From positions 175,829-215,230 of the forward strand of contig JAJVHZ010000011.1 of the NCBI GenBank assembly GCA_022072255.1: DNA of 39,402 nt. Reading direction: 5' to 3'. Position numbers and translations under genes: made by a program. Of the stretch, positions 9,791 to 18,390 are shown piece by piece (position 1 is the first letter of the stretch; each line of letters opens with the position of its first letter). The notes under the pieces were generated by a model. It worked only from the letters and a program-made list of their open reading frames with translations. It was not told the DNA's origin and searched no databases. Source of the stretch: Gammaproteobacteria bacterium (lineage in GTDB: Bacteria > Pseudomonadota > Gammaproteobacteria > JAJPIJ01).

Positions 9791-10216
9791 TCAGCCCGGC
9801 TGCAACTCGACCAGAAGGACCACCGCGACGAGTACGAGCACCGGGAATTCGTTCAACCAGCGGTAGAAGACGTGACCGTGCCGGTTCCGATCATCCCTGA
9901 AGTCGGCGAGGATCTTCCCGAGATAAAGGTGATACCCGGCCAGTACGGCGACCAGCGCAAGCTTCCAGTGCATCCACGACGCGCCGGCATATAGCGCCCA
10001 GCCATTGCCGAAAAGCAACCACAGGCCGAAGAGGATCGTCAGCACGCCCCCGGGGGTCGTTATCCCGTAGTAGAGCTTGCGCTCCATCACCTTGAAGCGC
10101 TCGATGCTGGCGGCATCGCTGCTCATCGCGTGATACACGAACAGCCGTGGCAGGTAGAACAGCCCCGCGAACCAGGTCACCATGAAGATGATGTGAAAGG
10201 CGCGTACCCAGGGCAT
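9791..10216 (-). CDS. hemJ: Protoporphyrinogen IX oxidase HemJ
   Basis: A 141-residue inner-membrane protein of the HemJ (UPF0093/CopD-like) family that oxidises protoporphyrinogen IX to protoporphyrin IX, the penultimate step of heme synthesis. The N-terminal signature FHIIFMVTWFAGLFYLPRLF (7-26) contains the conserved His8 that binds heme in studied members. Four hydrophobic segments are visible (about 5-25, 55-72, 80-97, 122-138). Length is typical. It lies downstream of the DUF4126 gene with a 147-bp gap that holds a possible small frame. No hemG or hemY is present here, so HemJ is probably this organism's enzyme, though other loci cannot be excluded. Confidence 0.93.
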   Translation of the reverse strand: MPWVRAFHIIFMVTWFAGLFYLPRLFVYHAMSSDAASIERFKVMERKLYYGITTPGGVLTILFGLWLLFGNGWALYAGASWMHWKLALVAVLAGYHLYLGKILADFRDDRNRHGHVFYRWLNEFPVLVLVAVVLLVELQPG

Positions 10217-10232
10217 GGTGAATCCGCCAGGT

Positions 10233-10352
10233 TCAGGAGCCCACGCATGCGGGTGTCTGTTGGCGCACCTTCTTCGCCTCGATGCCCGCGACGATGCGGC
10301 GGGCGATACGGCAGTCCGGTGCGACGAGAAAGCCCGCCGGTATCGCCTCCAC
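10233..10352 (-). CDS. Possible 39-aa small ORF between DUF4126 gene and hemJ
   Basis: A GTG-initiated frame of 39 codons fills the gap between the DUF4126 stop and hemJ. The predicted peptide begins VEAIPAGFLVAPDCRIARR, has two Cys (14 and 36) and reads like a protein segment with a strand then a basic helix. There is no convincing Shine-Dalgarno, and the frame also remains open upstream of the GTG within the 3' end of the DUF4126 gene in a different frame. It may be a real small protein, a remnant of a larger gene, or chance in GC-rich DNA. Confidence 0.25.
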   Translation of the reverse strand: MEAIPAGFLVAPDCRIARRIVAGIEAKKVRQQTPACVGS

Positions 10353-10363
10353 GCCGCCGGCGC

Positions 10364-11029
10364 TCAGGGGTTGGGAAGCGCGGCGGTGCGCTGCGACGGC
10401 GCGGCGGGTGCGGTTCCTGCGGTCGCACGGCCATCACTACCGTTGAGCAGCCTCGCGAGACGGTGGAAGACCGCCTTGACGCCGCGCCAGAGCTTCGGCA
10501 GCAGCCAGACGGCGAGCGCGGTCGCCGCGAGAAGCACGACCAGGAAGGCCAGCGGGTAATGCAATGCCGCCCACAGGCCGGCCAGGACCGTGAGGTCCTC
10601 CGCGATGGAGGCCGCCCAGTTGCTGAAGGGTTCCGGCGAGGTGTTCAAGAGCACGCGCGTTCCCGCCTTGGTGAAGTGGCTGATCCCGGCGAGCGATCCG
10701 CCGATCATGAAGGCAGCCAGTTCGGCGGCCGGGTTGACGTCGCCGACCGCCTTCATGGCGAGGATCGCCCCGGCGGGGATGCGTATGAATGTGTGCAGCG
10801 TGTCCCAGCCGGTGTCCACGCCCGGGGTCTTGTCGGCAAAGAACTCCACGCAATACATCAGTGCGGCGATCGTCATCACCATCGGATCGGCGAGAAAGGC
10901 CAGATCCGCGGGCAGGGTGACATAGCCGTTCATCCCCATGAATCCGAGCATGAACACCGCCGCATACAGGTTGATGCCGCTGGCCCAGCCCACACCCATG
11001 CTCAGTGCAATCTTGTCCACTGCGTCCAT
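10364..11029 (-). CDS. DUF4126 domain membrane protein
   Basis: A 221-residue integral membrane protein matching the DUF4126 pattern, with the N-terminal GVGWASGINLYAAVFMLG (12-29), FADKTPGVDTGWDT (64-77) and the GGSLAGISHFTKA segment (114-126). About five membrane segments are visible, and the last 35 residues are basic then Ala/Pro-rich and likely cytosolic. The biochemical role of the family is not known to me. The start at 11029 has GAGGAG eight bases upstream. It precedes hemJ on the same strand. It may be autonomous, since a 147-bp gap separates them. Confidence 0.85.
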   Translation of the reverse strand: MDAVDKIALSMGVGWASGINLYAAVFMLGFMGMNGYVTLPADLAFLADPMVMTIAALMYCVEFFADKTPGVDTGWDTLHTFIRIPAGAILAMKAVGDVNPAAELAAFMIGGSLAGISHFTKAGTRVLLNTSPEPFSNWAASIAEDLTVLAGLWAALHYPLAFLVVLLAATALAVWLLPKLWRGVKAVFHRLARLLNGSDGRATAGTAPAAPSQRTAALPNP

Positions 11030-11098
11030 AGCCCGTCTCCTCGTTGGTTCCTCGCGCCTCCCGCGTGCGAGACGCACGATCCCCCTTGGCCACTTTGG

Positions 11099-11127
11099 TT
11101 GACACCTCTTGAACGGGAACTTAATCT
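11099..11127 (+). promoter_or_regulatory. Possible promoter of argC
   Basis: A perfect -35 TTGACA (11099-11104), a 17-base spacer and TAATCT (11122-11127) as a weak -10. It would give a leader of roughly 187 nt before argC. The rest of 11030-11320 shows only a partial Fur-like ATGATAATC and no gene. Confidence 0.45.
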
Positions 11128-11320
11128 CCGGCCTCCACCGGGGCGCGTGCACGGCCGCATCCGCCGGGGTCGTGCGCCCGGCGCGGCGATGATACGTCGG
11201 GAATGATAATCGACAACACCACCCGGTGGTTGCCCGGGATCCCCGGGCCGGCTTCAAAGCACGTCTCCCATCTGTCCGGTGGCGGGCAGCCCGGCGCGGC
11301 ACTAGAGCAGGTTCACGATC

Positions 11321-12352
11321 ATGATTCAGGTAGGCATCGTAGGCGGCACTGGCTATACCGGAGTGGAGCTGCTGCGCCTGCTCAGCGTGCACCCCGAGGT
11401 CGACCTCAAGGTCATCACCTCGCGTTCGGAGGCCGGAATGGCCGTCGCGGACATGTTCCCCAACCTGCGCGGACACGTGCGGCTGGGCTTTTCGGTGCCG
11501 GACACCGCCGCGCTGAAAGCCTGCGACGTGGTCTTCTTCGCCACGCCCAACGGGACTGCGATGACCATGGTGCCGGAGCTGCTGGAGGCCGGCGTGAAGG
11601 TCATCGATCTCGCCGCCGACTTCCGCCTGCGCGACCCGGCGGAGTGGGAGCGCTGGTATGGCAAGCCCCACGCCTGCCCGGAATTGCTGGCCGAGGCCGT
11701 CTACGGACTGCCGGAAATGCACCGGGAGGCCATCCGCTCGGCGCGACTGGTCGCCAACCCCGGCTGTTACGTGACGGCCGTGACGCTCGGTTTCCTGCCG
11801 TTGCTGGAGCGGGATCGCGTGGACACCGCCCACCTCATCGCCGATGCCAAGTCGGGAGTCAGCGGAGCGGGACGGGGGGCCGAAGTGCGCAACCTGTTCG
11901 CCGAGGCCGCTGACAACCTGCGCGCTTACGCCGTCCCCGGGCATCGTCACCTGCCGGAGATCACGCAGAATCTCCGGGCGGCTGGCGCCCGCGATCCGTC
12001 GTTGATCTTCGTGCCGCATCTCACGCCCATGGTACGCGGCATCCATGCGACCTTGTATGCGCGGTTGCTGGATCCCGCCCTCGATGTCCAGGGGGTCTAC
12101 GAACGGCGCTACGCGGGCGAGGCGTTCGTGGACGTGATGCCGGCGGGCTCGCACCCGGAGACGCGCACCGTGCGTGGCTCGAACATCTGCCGCATCGCCG
12201 TGCATCGGCCCGGCGGCGGCGACTGCGTGGTCGTGCTGTCGGTCATCGACAATCTGGTCAAGGGCGCCGCGGGGCAGGCCGTGCAGAACATGAACCTGAT
12301 GTTCGGGCTCAGGGAGTCCACCGCGCTGGACGCGCCGGCACTGTTGCCCTGA
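11321..12352 (+). CDS. argC: N-acetyl-gamma-glutamyl-phosphate reductase
   Basis: A 343-residue NADPH-dependent dehydrogenase that reduces N-acetylglutamyl phosphate to the semialdehyde in arginine synthesis. It has the dinucleotide motif GGTGYTG (8-14), the catalytic Cys149 in NPGCY, and the HRHLPEI stretch with the catalytic His region. The C-terminal [15 protein letters not shown] is the family signature. Length is typical of type 1 ArgC. It is the first gene of a run argC-DUF6776-bactofilin-erpA; the order argC, two small genes, erpA, anmK, M23, tyrS is also known from Pseudomonas aeruginosa. No ARG box was recognised upstream. Confidence 0.97.
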   Translation: MIQVGIVGGTGYTGVELLRLLSVHPEVDLKVITSRSEAGMAVADMFPNLRGHVRLGFSVPDTAALKACDVVFFATPNGTAMTMVPELLEAGVKVIDLAADFRLRDPAEWERWYGKPHACPELLAEAVYGLPEMHREAIRSARLVANPGCYVTAVTLGFLPLLERDRVDTAHLIADAKSGVSGAGRGAEVRNLFAEAADNLRAYAVPGHRHLPEITQNLRAAGARDPSLIFVPHLTPMVRGIHATLYARLLDPALDVQGVYERRYAGEAFVDVMPAGSHPETRTVRGSNICRIAVHRPGGGDCVVVLSVIDNLVKGAAGQAVQNMNLMFGLRESTALDAPALLP

Positions 12353-12385
12353 CGGCGCGTTCAGGCGTGACGGCTCGCCTCCCGT

Positions 12386-13132
12386 ATGGCGCTCAAGACC
12401 ACCCGCCTCATCGTCAAGCCGCACCGCCCGGGGCGGCAGATATTGCTGGCGACACTCGCGGCGGGCGTGCTGGGCGTGGCGGCCTGGACGGCGTTCGAAT
12501 ACGGGCAGTGGCAGAAGCTGTATGCGCGAATGACAGCGCTCGCGCGCGCCAACAGCGCGGAGGTCGCGGCGGAGTCGCTTGACAGGCTCAAGGCGGAGAA
12601 CACCGATCTGTTGCAGCGTATCACCATCCTCGAGCGCGCGGTGCAGATAGACAAGGAGGCCGATTTGAGGCTTCAGGCGCATATCCGCGAGTTGCAGGAC
12701 GAGACCTACGAGCTGAAGGAGGAGCTGGAGTTCTATCGCAAGGTCGTCGCCGCGGCCAGGGAGGAAAGCGGCCTGCGGATCCAGGGTCTGCGGATCGAAC
12801 CTCTCAGCGAGTCCCGTCGATTTCATTACAAGCTGGTATTAACCAACCTGAGCAAAGATGATAAGGTGACCGCGGGTGAGGCCACCATCGAGGTGGCCGG
12901 CCAACGCCAGGGCAGCCCGCAAAAATTTCAGATCACCACCTCCAGGGATGGCTCGCGCACCACCACGCTTGCCTTCAGCTTCGTGCATTTCCATCGCCTG
13001 GAAGGCGACTTCACGGTTCCGGATGGCTTCGAACCGGAGAGCGTCCGGGTGGTGATCCGCCAGGAGCCGGAGAGGGAACCGCGGCATGACGCCAGCTACG
13101 AATGGCGCGAATTGGTCCATGCAAAGGGGTGA
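12386..13132 (+). CDS. DUF6776-like membrane protein with coiled coil
   Basis: A 248-residue protein with a short basic cytosolic N-terminus, one membrane helix (about 20-40), a long coiled coil (about 50-130, Glu/Leu-rich heptads) and a C-terminal beta-rich domain (about 135-240). The topology predicts an inner-membrane anchor with the coiled coil and C-terminal domain in the periplasm. It resembles the DUF6776 family found beside bactofilin in gammaproteobacteria. The gap to argC is 33 bp and to bactofilin only 5 bp, which suggests joint expression. No Shine-Dalgarno is seen. Its role is unknown; the context suggests a partner of the bactofilin scaffold. Confidence 0.85.
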   Translation: MALKTTRLIVKPHRPGRQILLATLAAGVLGVAAWTAFEYGQWQKLYARMTALARANSAEVAAESLDRLKAENTDLLQRITILERAVQIDKEADLRLQAHIRELQDETYELKEELEFYRKVVAAAREESGLRIQGLRIEPLSESRRFHYKLVLTNLSKDDKVTAGEATIEVAGQRQGSPQKFQITTSRDGSRTTTLAFSFVHFHRLEGDFTVPDGFEPESVRVVIRQEPEREPRHDASYEWRELVHAKG

Positions 13133-13137
13133 GACCT

Positions 13138-13557
13138 ATGTTTTTCGGGAAAAAGAGCAAGCGCAAGGCAACCAGCCTCGATACACTGATTGGGCAGAAT
13201 TCCCAGGTTCAGGGCGATCTGCGATTCAGCGGCGGCCTGCACGTCGATGGCGTCGTGCGTGGAACCGTGAGCGCCGAGGACGAGGAGGTGTCGGTACTGA
13301 CGTTGAGCGATCGCGGGACGATCGAGGGCGACGTGCGAGTCCCCTACGCGGTCATCAACGGCGTGGTCGTGGGCGACGTGCATGCCCGTCAGCACATCGA
13401 ACTCGCCGCCAACGCGCGGGTCGAAGGCAATGTGTACTACAATCTGATCGAGATGGCCATGGGCGCGGAGGTGAACGGCCAGCTCGTCCACACCGCCGAG
13501 AGCAGCCGCGAACCCCTCGCGCTCAGCCACAAGCCGGCGTCGAGATCCGAGGACTAG
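13138..13557 (+). CDS. Bactofilin (polymer-forming cytoskeletal protein)
   Basis: A 139-residue bactofilin. The basic N-terminal tail MFFGKKSKRK (1-10) is the usual membrane-targeting element. A right-handed beta-helix core follows (about 20-120), with the repeating G-x-hydrophobic pattern (LRFSGGLHVDGVVRGTV, VLTLSDRGTIEGDVRV, VEGNVYYN). Bactofilins polymerise without nucleotide and position cell-wall enzymes or other proteins. The start is supported by AGGGGTGAG just upstream, and the gene follows the DUF6776 gene by 5 bp. The neighbouring M23 peptidase and AnmK, on the other strand, fit a cell-wall role. Confidence 0.93.
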   Translation: MFFGKKSKRKATSLDTLIGQNSQVQGDLRFSGGLHVDGVVRGTVSAEDEEVSVLTLSDRGTIEGDVRVPYAVINGVVVGDVHARQHIELAANARVEGNVYYNLIEMAMGAEVNGQLVHTAESSREPLALSHKPASRSED

Positions 13558-13604
13558 CCGCGGCGGTAGCCACACAGTAGAGACAGAAACAGAGGTACGC
13601 AGAC

Positions 13605-13958
13605 GTGACACAAGCCGCCGAAACCATGGAAAGCCCGCTCAATTTCACCGATGCCGCCGCTGCCAAGGTTCGGCAACTCATCGACGAGGAGGGCGATGCG
13701 AGCCTGATGTTGCGGGTATTCGTCCAGGGCGGGGGGTGCTCCGGTTTCCAGTACGGCTTCACCTTCGAGCAGGGCCTGGGCGACGGCGACACGGTGATCG
13801 AGAAGGGCGGTGTGAAGCTGCTCGTCGATCCCATGAGCTACCAGTACCTGCTGGGCGCGGAGATCGATTACAGCGAGGGACTGGAGGGCGCCCAGTTCGT
13901 CATCCGCAATCCGAATGCCAGCACCACCTGCGGGTGCGGTTCGTCCTTTTCCGCATGA
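13605..13958 (+). CDS. erpA: Iron-sulfur cluster insertion protein ErpA
   Basis: A 117-residue A-type carrier that delivers Fe-S clusters to apoproteins, including the isoprenoid enzymes IspG/IspH in E. coli. The three cluster ligands are Cys45 (GGGCSGF), Cys109 and Cys111 (TCGCGSSF). A GTG start at 13605 is preferred because AGAGGT lies eight bases upstream; an ATG seven codons in is an alternative. It is the last gene of the argC run and is followed by a strong hairpin shared with the convergent anmK. Confidence 0.95.
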   Translation: MTQAAETMESPLNFTDAAAAKVRQLIDEEGDASLMLRVFVQGGGCSGFQYGFTFEQGLGDGDTVIEKGGVKLLVDPMSYQYLLGAEIDYSEGLEGAQFVIRNPNASTTCGCGSSFSA

Positions 13959-13993
13959 TTTGAGGGGCCCCGGCATGCGTGCCGGCGCCGTGG

Positions 13994-14036
13994 GAGGGCC
14001 GCGCAGCGAACTGGCTGCGCGGCCCTCGGCATTTAT
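13994..14036 (+). terminator. Terminator hairpin after erpA
   Basis: A perfect 14-bp stem (GAGGGCCGCGCAGC, 13994-14007, with its complement 14014-14027) and a 6-base loop, followed by CGGCATTTAT. The T-run is short and overlaps the anmK stop. It lies between convergent genes and could hinder transcription from both sides. Confidence 0.75.
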
Positions 14037-15151
14037 GGCGGGGGCAGATACAGGCCACCGAGCACGGCCGATCGCGCGGCCCCGGTAACCGACGGCAGGT
14101 TCCCTGTCAGGCCCTCGACGCGGCGATGCGCCAGCCAGGCAAACGTCATGGCCTCCACGGCGTTCGGCGCGATGCCGAGGGCTGCTGTCGTGGTCACCTT
14201 GCTCCCGTCCAGGGTGCCGGCGATGGCGCGCATCAGCGCGGCGTTGTAGGCGCCGCCGCCGCAGACATACACCTCCGCGGTCGCGGAGGTGTTTTCGGTG
14301 ATGGCGCGCGCGATAGTCCGCGCCGTCAACTGCAGCAGCGTCGCCTGCACCACCGCCGGATCGGGGCGAACCGGCATTGCGTCGATATGGCGTGCGAGCC
14401 ATCCGGAGTTGAAGTACTCGCGGCCGGTGCTCTTCGGCGGCCGGCGCGCGAAGTACGGATCGGCCGACAGCGCGGCGAGCAGATCCGTGTCCGGCGCCGC
14501 GCTCCCGGCCCAACGGCCGTCGGCATCGTAGGCCTCGCCGCGGTGCGCGCGCGTCCAGTCGTCCATCAGCGCGTTGCCGGGGCCGGTGTCGAATCCAGTT
14601 ACCGCCTCGCTGGCCGGGTCGAGCAGGGTGACGTTGGCGATGCCGCCGATGTTCACTATCGCACGGCACAGTGCCGGGTCGCGCAGGGCGTGGGCATGGA
14701 ACGCCGGCGCCAGCGGCGCACCCTCGCCACCCACCGCGACGTCCATGCGGCGCAGGTCCGCCACGGTCGCGATGCCCGTCCTCGCCGCGATGACGTTGGG
14801 GTCGCCCACCTGCACCGTGTAGCGTGCGGCGGGATCCGGATGGTGACAGAGGGTCTGGCCGTGGCTGCCGATGGCGCGGATCGACACCGGCTCCACGCCG
14901 GCAACCTGCAACAGCTCGAGCGCTGCGTCCGCGAACGCCTCCGCGACGCGGAGGTCGAGGCGATACAACTGATCGAGCGCGAGGGTCTCTGCCTGCCGGC
15001 GGGCGGCGTGCAGAGCCGCGGCGAGTGCGGGTGGGTAGGGATACTCCGCGTAGAGGTCCAGCCGCACGCGGCCGGCGCCGTCGATGTCCACCAGGGCCGC
15101 ATCGATCGCGTCGATGCTGGTGCCGGACATCAGTCCGAGGTAACGGCTCAT
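14033..15151 (-). CDS. anmK: Anhydro-N-acetylmuramic acid kinase
   Basis: A 372-residue ASKHA-fold kinase that opens and phosphorylates 1,6-anhydro-MurNAc to MurNAc-6-P in peptidoglycan recycling. The N-terminal phosphate motif is MSGTSIDAID (8-17), where many homologues have Gly in place of Ala15. The substrate and catalytic segment GFDTGPGNALMDDW and the ADENOSINE-motif-like VCGGGAYN near residue 295 are intact. Length is typical. It follows the M23 peptidase gene by 45 bp on the same strand, so a cell-wall cleaving and a recycling enzyme are probably co-expressed. Confidence 0.96.
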   Translation of the reverse strand: MSRYLGLMSGTSIDAIDAALVDIDGAGRVRLDLYAEYPYPPALAAALHAARRQAETLALDQLYRLDLRVAEAFADAALELLQVAGVEPVSIRAIGSHGQTLCHHPDPAARYTVQVGDPNVIAARTGIATVADLRRMDVAVGGEGAPLAPAFHAHALRDPALCRAIVNIGGIANVTLLDPASEAVTGFDTGPGNALMDDWTRAHRGEAYDADGRWAGSAAPDTDLLAALSADPYFARRPPKSTGREYFNSGWLARHIDAMPVRPDPAVVQATLLQLTARTIARAITENTSATAEVYVCGGGAYNAALMRAIAGTLDGSKVTTTAALGIAPNAVEAMTFAWLAHRRVEGLTGNLPSVTGAARSAVLGGLYLPPP

Positions 15152-15196
15152 GCCTGCGCCGGGCGCGCTGCGGGTCGTTCCGGATTTGCGGCGGCT

Positions 15197-16840
15197 TCAG
15201 GGGCGCGCGCTGGCGACGACGGCAGGCGCATCGGTGCCGGCGGTACGCGGCGGGTTGCTGCCACTGGCGGCAAGCGCGCTGGCCTGCTCCAGCATGGCCA
15301 CGGCCTGACGCGTCCGCGCCTTGAAATCAGCGAGGCGCTCGCCCGCAATCGGGACGGCCTTCGGCAACTTCACGGTCAGCGGATCGCGATGCACGCCATT
15401 GACCCGAAACTCGTAGTGCAGGTGCGGACCCGTGGCCAACCCGGACTGCCCGACGTAGCCGACGGTCTCGCCGATCCGCACCGAACGGCCTGCCTTGACG
15501 CCGTTGGCGAAGCGGGAGAGATGGCCGTACACGGTCGTATAACCGCCCGGGTGGTCGAGGATCACCGTACGGCCGTAGCCGCCCTGCCACCCGGCGTACC
15601 TGACCTTGGCGTTGCCGGTGGCCTTCACCGCCGTTCCGGCTGGCGCTGCGTAATCAACGCCCCTGTGGGCGCGTATCCGGTTCAGCACGGGATGCTTGCG
15701 CGCCAGGCTGAACTTCGAGCTGATGCGGGAGAACGCCAGCGGGGTGCGGATGAAGGCGCGGCGGAGGCTCTGCCCGTCGGGACGGAAGTACTCCGCGACG
15801 CCAGCCCGGTCCACGTAGCGAACGGCGCGATACGCCGTTCCCTGGTTCACGAACTCCGCGGCAAGGATGTCGCCGTCCTTCACCTTCTTTCCGTCCTTGA
15901 GTACCTCCTCGTAGACCACCGTGAAGCGATCGCCCTCGCGGATGTCCAGCACGAGGTCGATATCGAAGCCGAAGATCTCGGCGAGATCCATGATGGCGGC
16001 ATCGGACAGACCGGCTTGCTGACCGGCTTCGAACAGCGAACTCGTGATCTCGCCGCCGGCGTTCACGACCCGCGACTGCAGGTCTTCCTCGACGGTCTCC
16101 GCCGAGAACGCACCGTCGGTGTTGCGAACGTGCAGCGTATGGACGAGGTCGATCTCGTGCACCATCTCCGCCAGCGTGCCGTCGCTGATGCGGAAATGAA
16201 GATTGTCGCGGGGGCGCAGGGTCTTCAGGGTGGCGGTGTCTCCGCCGAGGCCGAGGATACGGTCCAGGTCATTGCCGCTCAGCCCGAGCCGTTCGAAGAT
16301 GAGCGAGAGGTTGTCGCCCTGGCTGACCGTGACGGTCTGCCAGCCAGCGGCGTCCGCCAACTCCGCAGCCTGGCCGGTTGCAGATTCCTCGTCGCCGCCC
16401 CGTCCCTGCGCCGGGCCGGTCGCGGGCTCGCCGGTCAGCCCGGGGAAGGCGGGTGCCGGGGCGATGAGGTAGCGTGGGGCAAAGGGATCGCTGACGGGCT
16501 GCAGTTCCGCCAGCACGGCCCGGTAGGCAGAGGATGATTCGGAGGCCACCGGGATGGGCAGGATCCGCTCGGCCGTCGGCGGGTCGCGCTCGAACAGCCG
16601 TTCCCAGGGCGGCAGGTGAAACTCGTGCCTGCTCAACTGGCGGGAGGCCATGCCGCCAAGCAGGGCCACGGCAACCGGAGCGACCATTGCCAGCGCAAGC
16701 CGAAGGCGACGGGCGCGCTGACGCTCCCTCCCCCATTCGATGCGTATTTTATAGTCGTAGAGTATTTCCCGGGTCTGGAACACGCCGCCAGCCTCGCTTG
16801 TCGTGGCCGGAACGATAACGGCGTTCGGTGCCTCCGTCAA
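15197..16840 (-). CDS. Membrane-anchored M23 peptidoglycan endopeptidase
   Basis: A 547-residue MepM-like metalloendopeptidase. It has a cytosolic N-terminus, one membrane helix (about 48-66), a LysM/OapA-like peptidoglycan-binding region (about 166-212), a Csd3-like middle domain (about 220-345) and a C-terminal LytM/M23 domain (about 375-490). The zinc site is intact: His392 and Asp396 in HRGVD, and His473/His475 in HLHYEF. It should cleave stem-peptide crosslinks to allow wall expansion. The start is uncertain: the frame opens with TTG at 16840; a GTG at 16783 has GAGG eight bases upstream and would still keep the membrane helix. It is divergent from tyrS with about 100 bp between. Confidence 0.94.
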   Translation of the reverse strand: MTEAPNAVIVPATTSEAGGVFQTREILYDYKIRIEWGRERQRARRLRLALAMVAPVAVALLGGMASRQLSRHEFHLPPWERLFERDPPTAERILPIPVASESSSAYRAVLAELQPVSDPFAPRYLIAPAPAFPGLTGEPATGPAQGRGGDEESATGQAAELADAAGWQTVTVSQGDNLSLIFERLGLSGNDLDRILGLGGDTATLKTLRPRDNLHFRISDGTLAEMVHEIDLVHTLHVRNTDGAFSAETVEEDLQSRVVNAGGEITSSLFEAGQQAGLSDAAIMDLAEIFGFDIDLVLDIREGDRFTVVYEEVLKDGKKVKDGDILAAEFVNQGTAYRAVRYVDRAGVAEYFRPDGQSLRRAFIRTPLAFSRISSKFSLARKHPVLNRIRAHRGVDYAAPAGTAVKATGNAKVRYAGWQGGYGRTVILDHPGGYTTVYGHLSRFANGVKAGRSVRIGETVGYVGQSGLATGPHLHYEFRVNGVHRDPLTVKLPKAVPIAGERLADFKARTRQAVAMLEQASALAASGSNPPRTAGTDAPAVVASARP

Positions 16841-16941
16841 TGAATTGTTCAGTCGCGATCACGGCCGGCTTGTGGTGGCCGGACCGCATGTTAAGCTTCG
16901 AACTTGATCGCGATTGTCAACTTGATTGTCCGGATCGACCC

Positions 16942-18135
16942 ATGAGTGAGGACGCCTACGCCGAGCTGCGTCGCGGCGCCGTCGAGGTGCTGCTGGAGAA
17001 AGATCTCGGCGCGAAGCTTGCCCGTGGCCGCCCGCTGCGGGTGAAGGCGGGCTTCGATCCCACCGCTCCGGACCTGCACCTGGGCCACACCGTGCTCATC
17101 AACAAGCTGCGCCAGTTCCAGGAGTTCGGCCATCAGGTCATGTTCCTGATCGGCGATTTCACCGGAATGATCGGCGACCCGACCGGCAAGAACGTCACCC
17201 GCAAGCCCCTCACGCGCGAGGAGGTCGCGGCGAACGCGCAGACCTATCAGGAGCAGATCTTCAGGATCCTGGATGCGCAGCGTACGGAGATCGTCTTCAA
17301 CTCCACCTGGATGGACCGGATGAGCGCGGCCGATCTCATCGGCCTTGCGGCCAGACAGACGGTGGCACGGATGCTGGAGCGCGACGATTTCCACAAGCGC
17401 TACGCGGGCGGCCAGCCGATCGCCATCCACGAGTTCCTCTATCCGCTGGTGCAGGGCTACGATTCCGTGGCGATGAAGGCCGACGTCGAGCTCGGCGGCA
17501 CGGACCAGAAGTTCAACCTGCTGATGGGGCGCCAGCTGCAGGAGGAATTCGGGCAGGAGCCGCAGGTGGTAATCACCATGCCGCTGCTGGAGGGCCTCGA
17601 CGGTGTGCAGAAGATGTCGAAGTCGCTCGGCAACTACATCGGCATCACCGACCCGCCCGGGGAGATGTTCGGCAAGGTCATGTCGATCAGCGACACGCTG
17701 ATGTGGCGCTACTACGAGCTCCTGAGTTTCCGGTCGCTGGGCGATATCGACGCCCTGAAGCGGGCCGTAGGCGAAGGCGCCAACCCGCGCGACGCGAAGG
17801 TCGATCTGGCCGTCGAGCTGGTGGCCCGTTTCCATGGCGCGGCCGCAGGCGGGCAGGCCAGGGAGGAGTTCTTCCGCCGCTTCCGCGACGGCGGCCTGCC
17901 CGATGAGGTCCCCGAAGTACGTGTTCCGGCACCCGCGGGGCGGCTGGCAATTGCATCGGTGCTGAAGGAGTCAGGCCTGACCGCGAGTGCGACGCAGGCC
18001 GTTCAGCTGATCGGGCAGGGCGCCGTGCGCGTCGACGGCCAGCGTGTGAGCGACAGGAAGCTGTCGCTGGGCGCCGGCGGCACTTATCTCATCCAGGTGG
18101 GCAAGCGCCGTGTCGCGAGGGTGACCATCGCGTAG
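16942..18135 (+). CDS. tyrS: Tyrosyl-tRNA synthetase
   Basis: A 397-residue class Ic aminoacyl-tRNA synthetase that charges tRNA-Tyr. The HIGH motif is HLGH (46-49) and the KMSKS motif is exact (224-228, in QKMSKSLGN). The C-terminal S4-like RNA-binding domain (about 335-395) ends in [12 protein letters not shown]. The start [12 protein letters not shown] matches the family N-terminus; an upstream in-frame Met at 16888 gives non-family residues. The 30 bases before the start contain an imperfect direct repeat (aacttgat-cgcgat-tgtc, then aacttgattgtc). A 255-bp GC-rich gap with several small inverted repeats but no T-run follows. Confidence 0.97.
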   Translation: MSEDAYAELRRGAVEVLLEKDLGAKLARGRPLRVKAGFDPTAPDLHLGHTVLINKLRQFQEFGHQVMFLIGDFTGMIGDPTGKNVTRKPLTREEVAANAQTYQEQIFRILDAQRTEIVFNSTWMDRMSAADLIGLAARQTVARMLERDDFHKRYAGGQPIAIHEFLYPLVQGYDSVAMKADVELGGTDQKFNLLMGRQLQEEFGQEPQVVITMPLLEGLDGVQKMSKSLGNYIGITDPPGEMFGKVMSISDTLMWRYYELLSFRSLGDIDALKRAVGEGANPRDAKVDLAVELVARFHGAAAGGQAREEFFRRFRDGGLPDEVPEVRVPAPAGRLAIASVLKESGLTASATQAVQLIGQGAVRVDGQRVSDRKLSLGAGGTYLIQVGKRRVARVTIA

Positions 18136-18307
18136 CGCGGCTGGCCCCCGGGGACGCCGGTGACGGCCCGCGCACCCCCTTCCGCGCGGTCGCGGGACCG
18201 GCCCCGGGGATCGCCCGTGCGGGAGGCGCCGGCGAGGCGGCACCGGCGTTGCGGGGGCCGAAACGCCGGCGGCCGGGGGCGGTCGGGGGTCACGGCGCGG
18301 CCTTCGC

Positions 18308-18336
18308 TTGACCTCGTTCCGGAACCCCTGTAGTTT
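18308..18336 (+). promoter_or_regulatory. Predicted promoter of the ilvB-ilvN-ilvC operon
   Basis: TTGACC (18308-18313), a 17-base spacer and TAGTTT (18331-18336). The -35 is good and the -10 is weak. Transcription would begin about 50 bases before the GTG of ilvB. This short leader has room for no leader peptide and no ATG. Confidence 0.55.
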
Positions 18337-18390
18337 TCACGGTCCTTCCGGTGTTTTCGGCGGTTTTACCAGAACTTAGGGGCGGGACCA

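Noticed and set aside
11196..11220. Possible Fur box upstream of argC (ATGATAATC core)
   Set aside because: Only the central nine bases match well; the outer arms do not, and argC is not an iron-regulated gene.
13979..16537. Very long open frame on the plus strand opposite anmK and the M23 gene
   Set aside because: It is a GC-rich shadow of two well-identified genes; its composition (His/Arg/Gly/Gln-rich) is that of an antisense frame.
18136..18390. GC-rich inverted repeats after tyrS as a terminator
   Set aside because: Several small hairpins can be drawn but none has a T-run, so none can be preferred.
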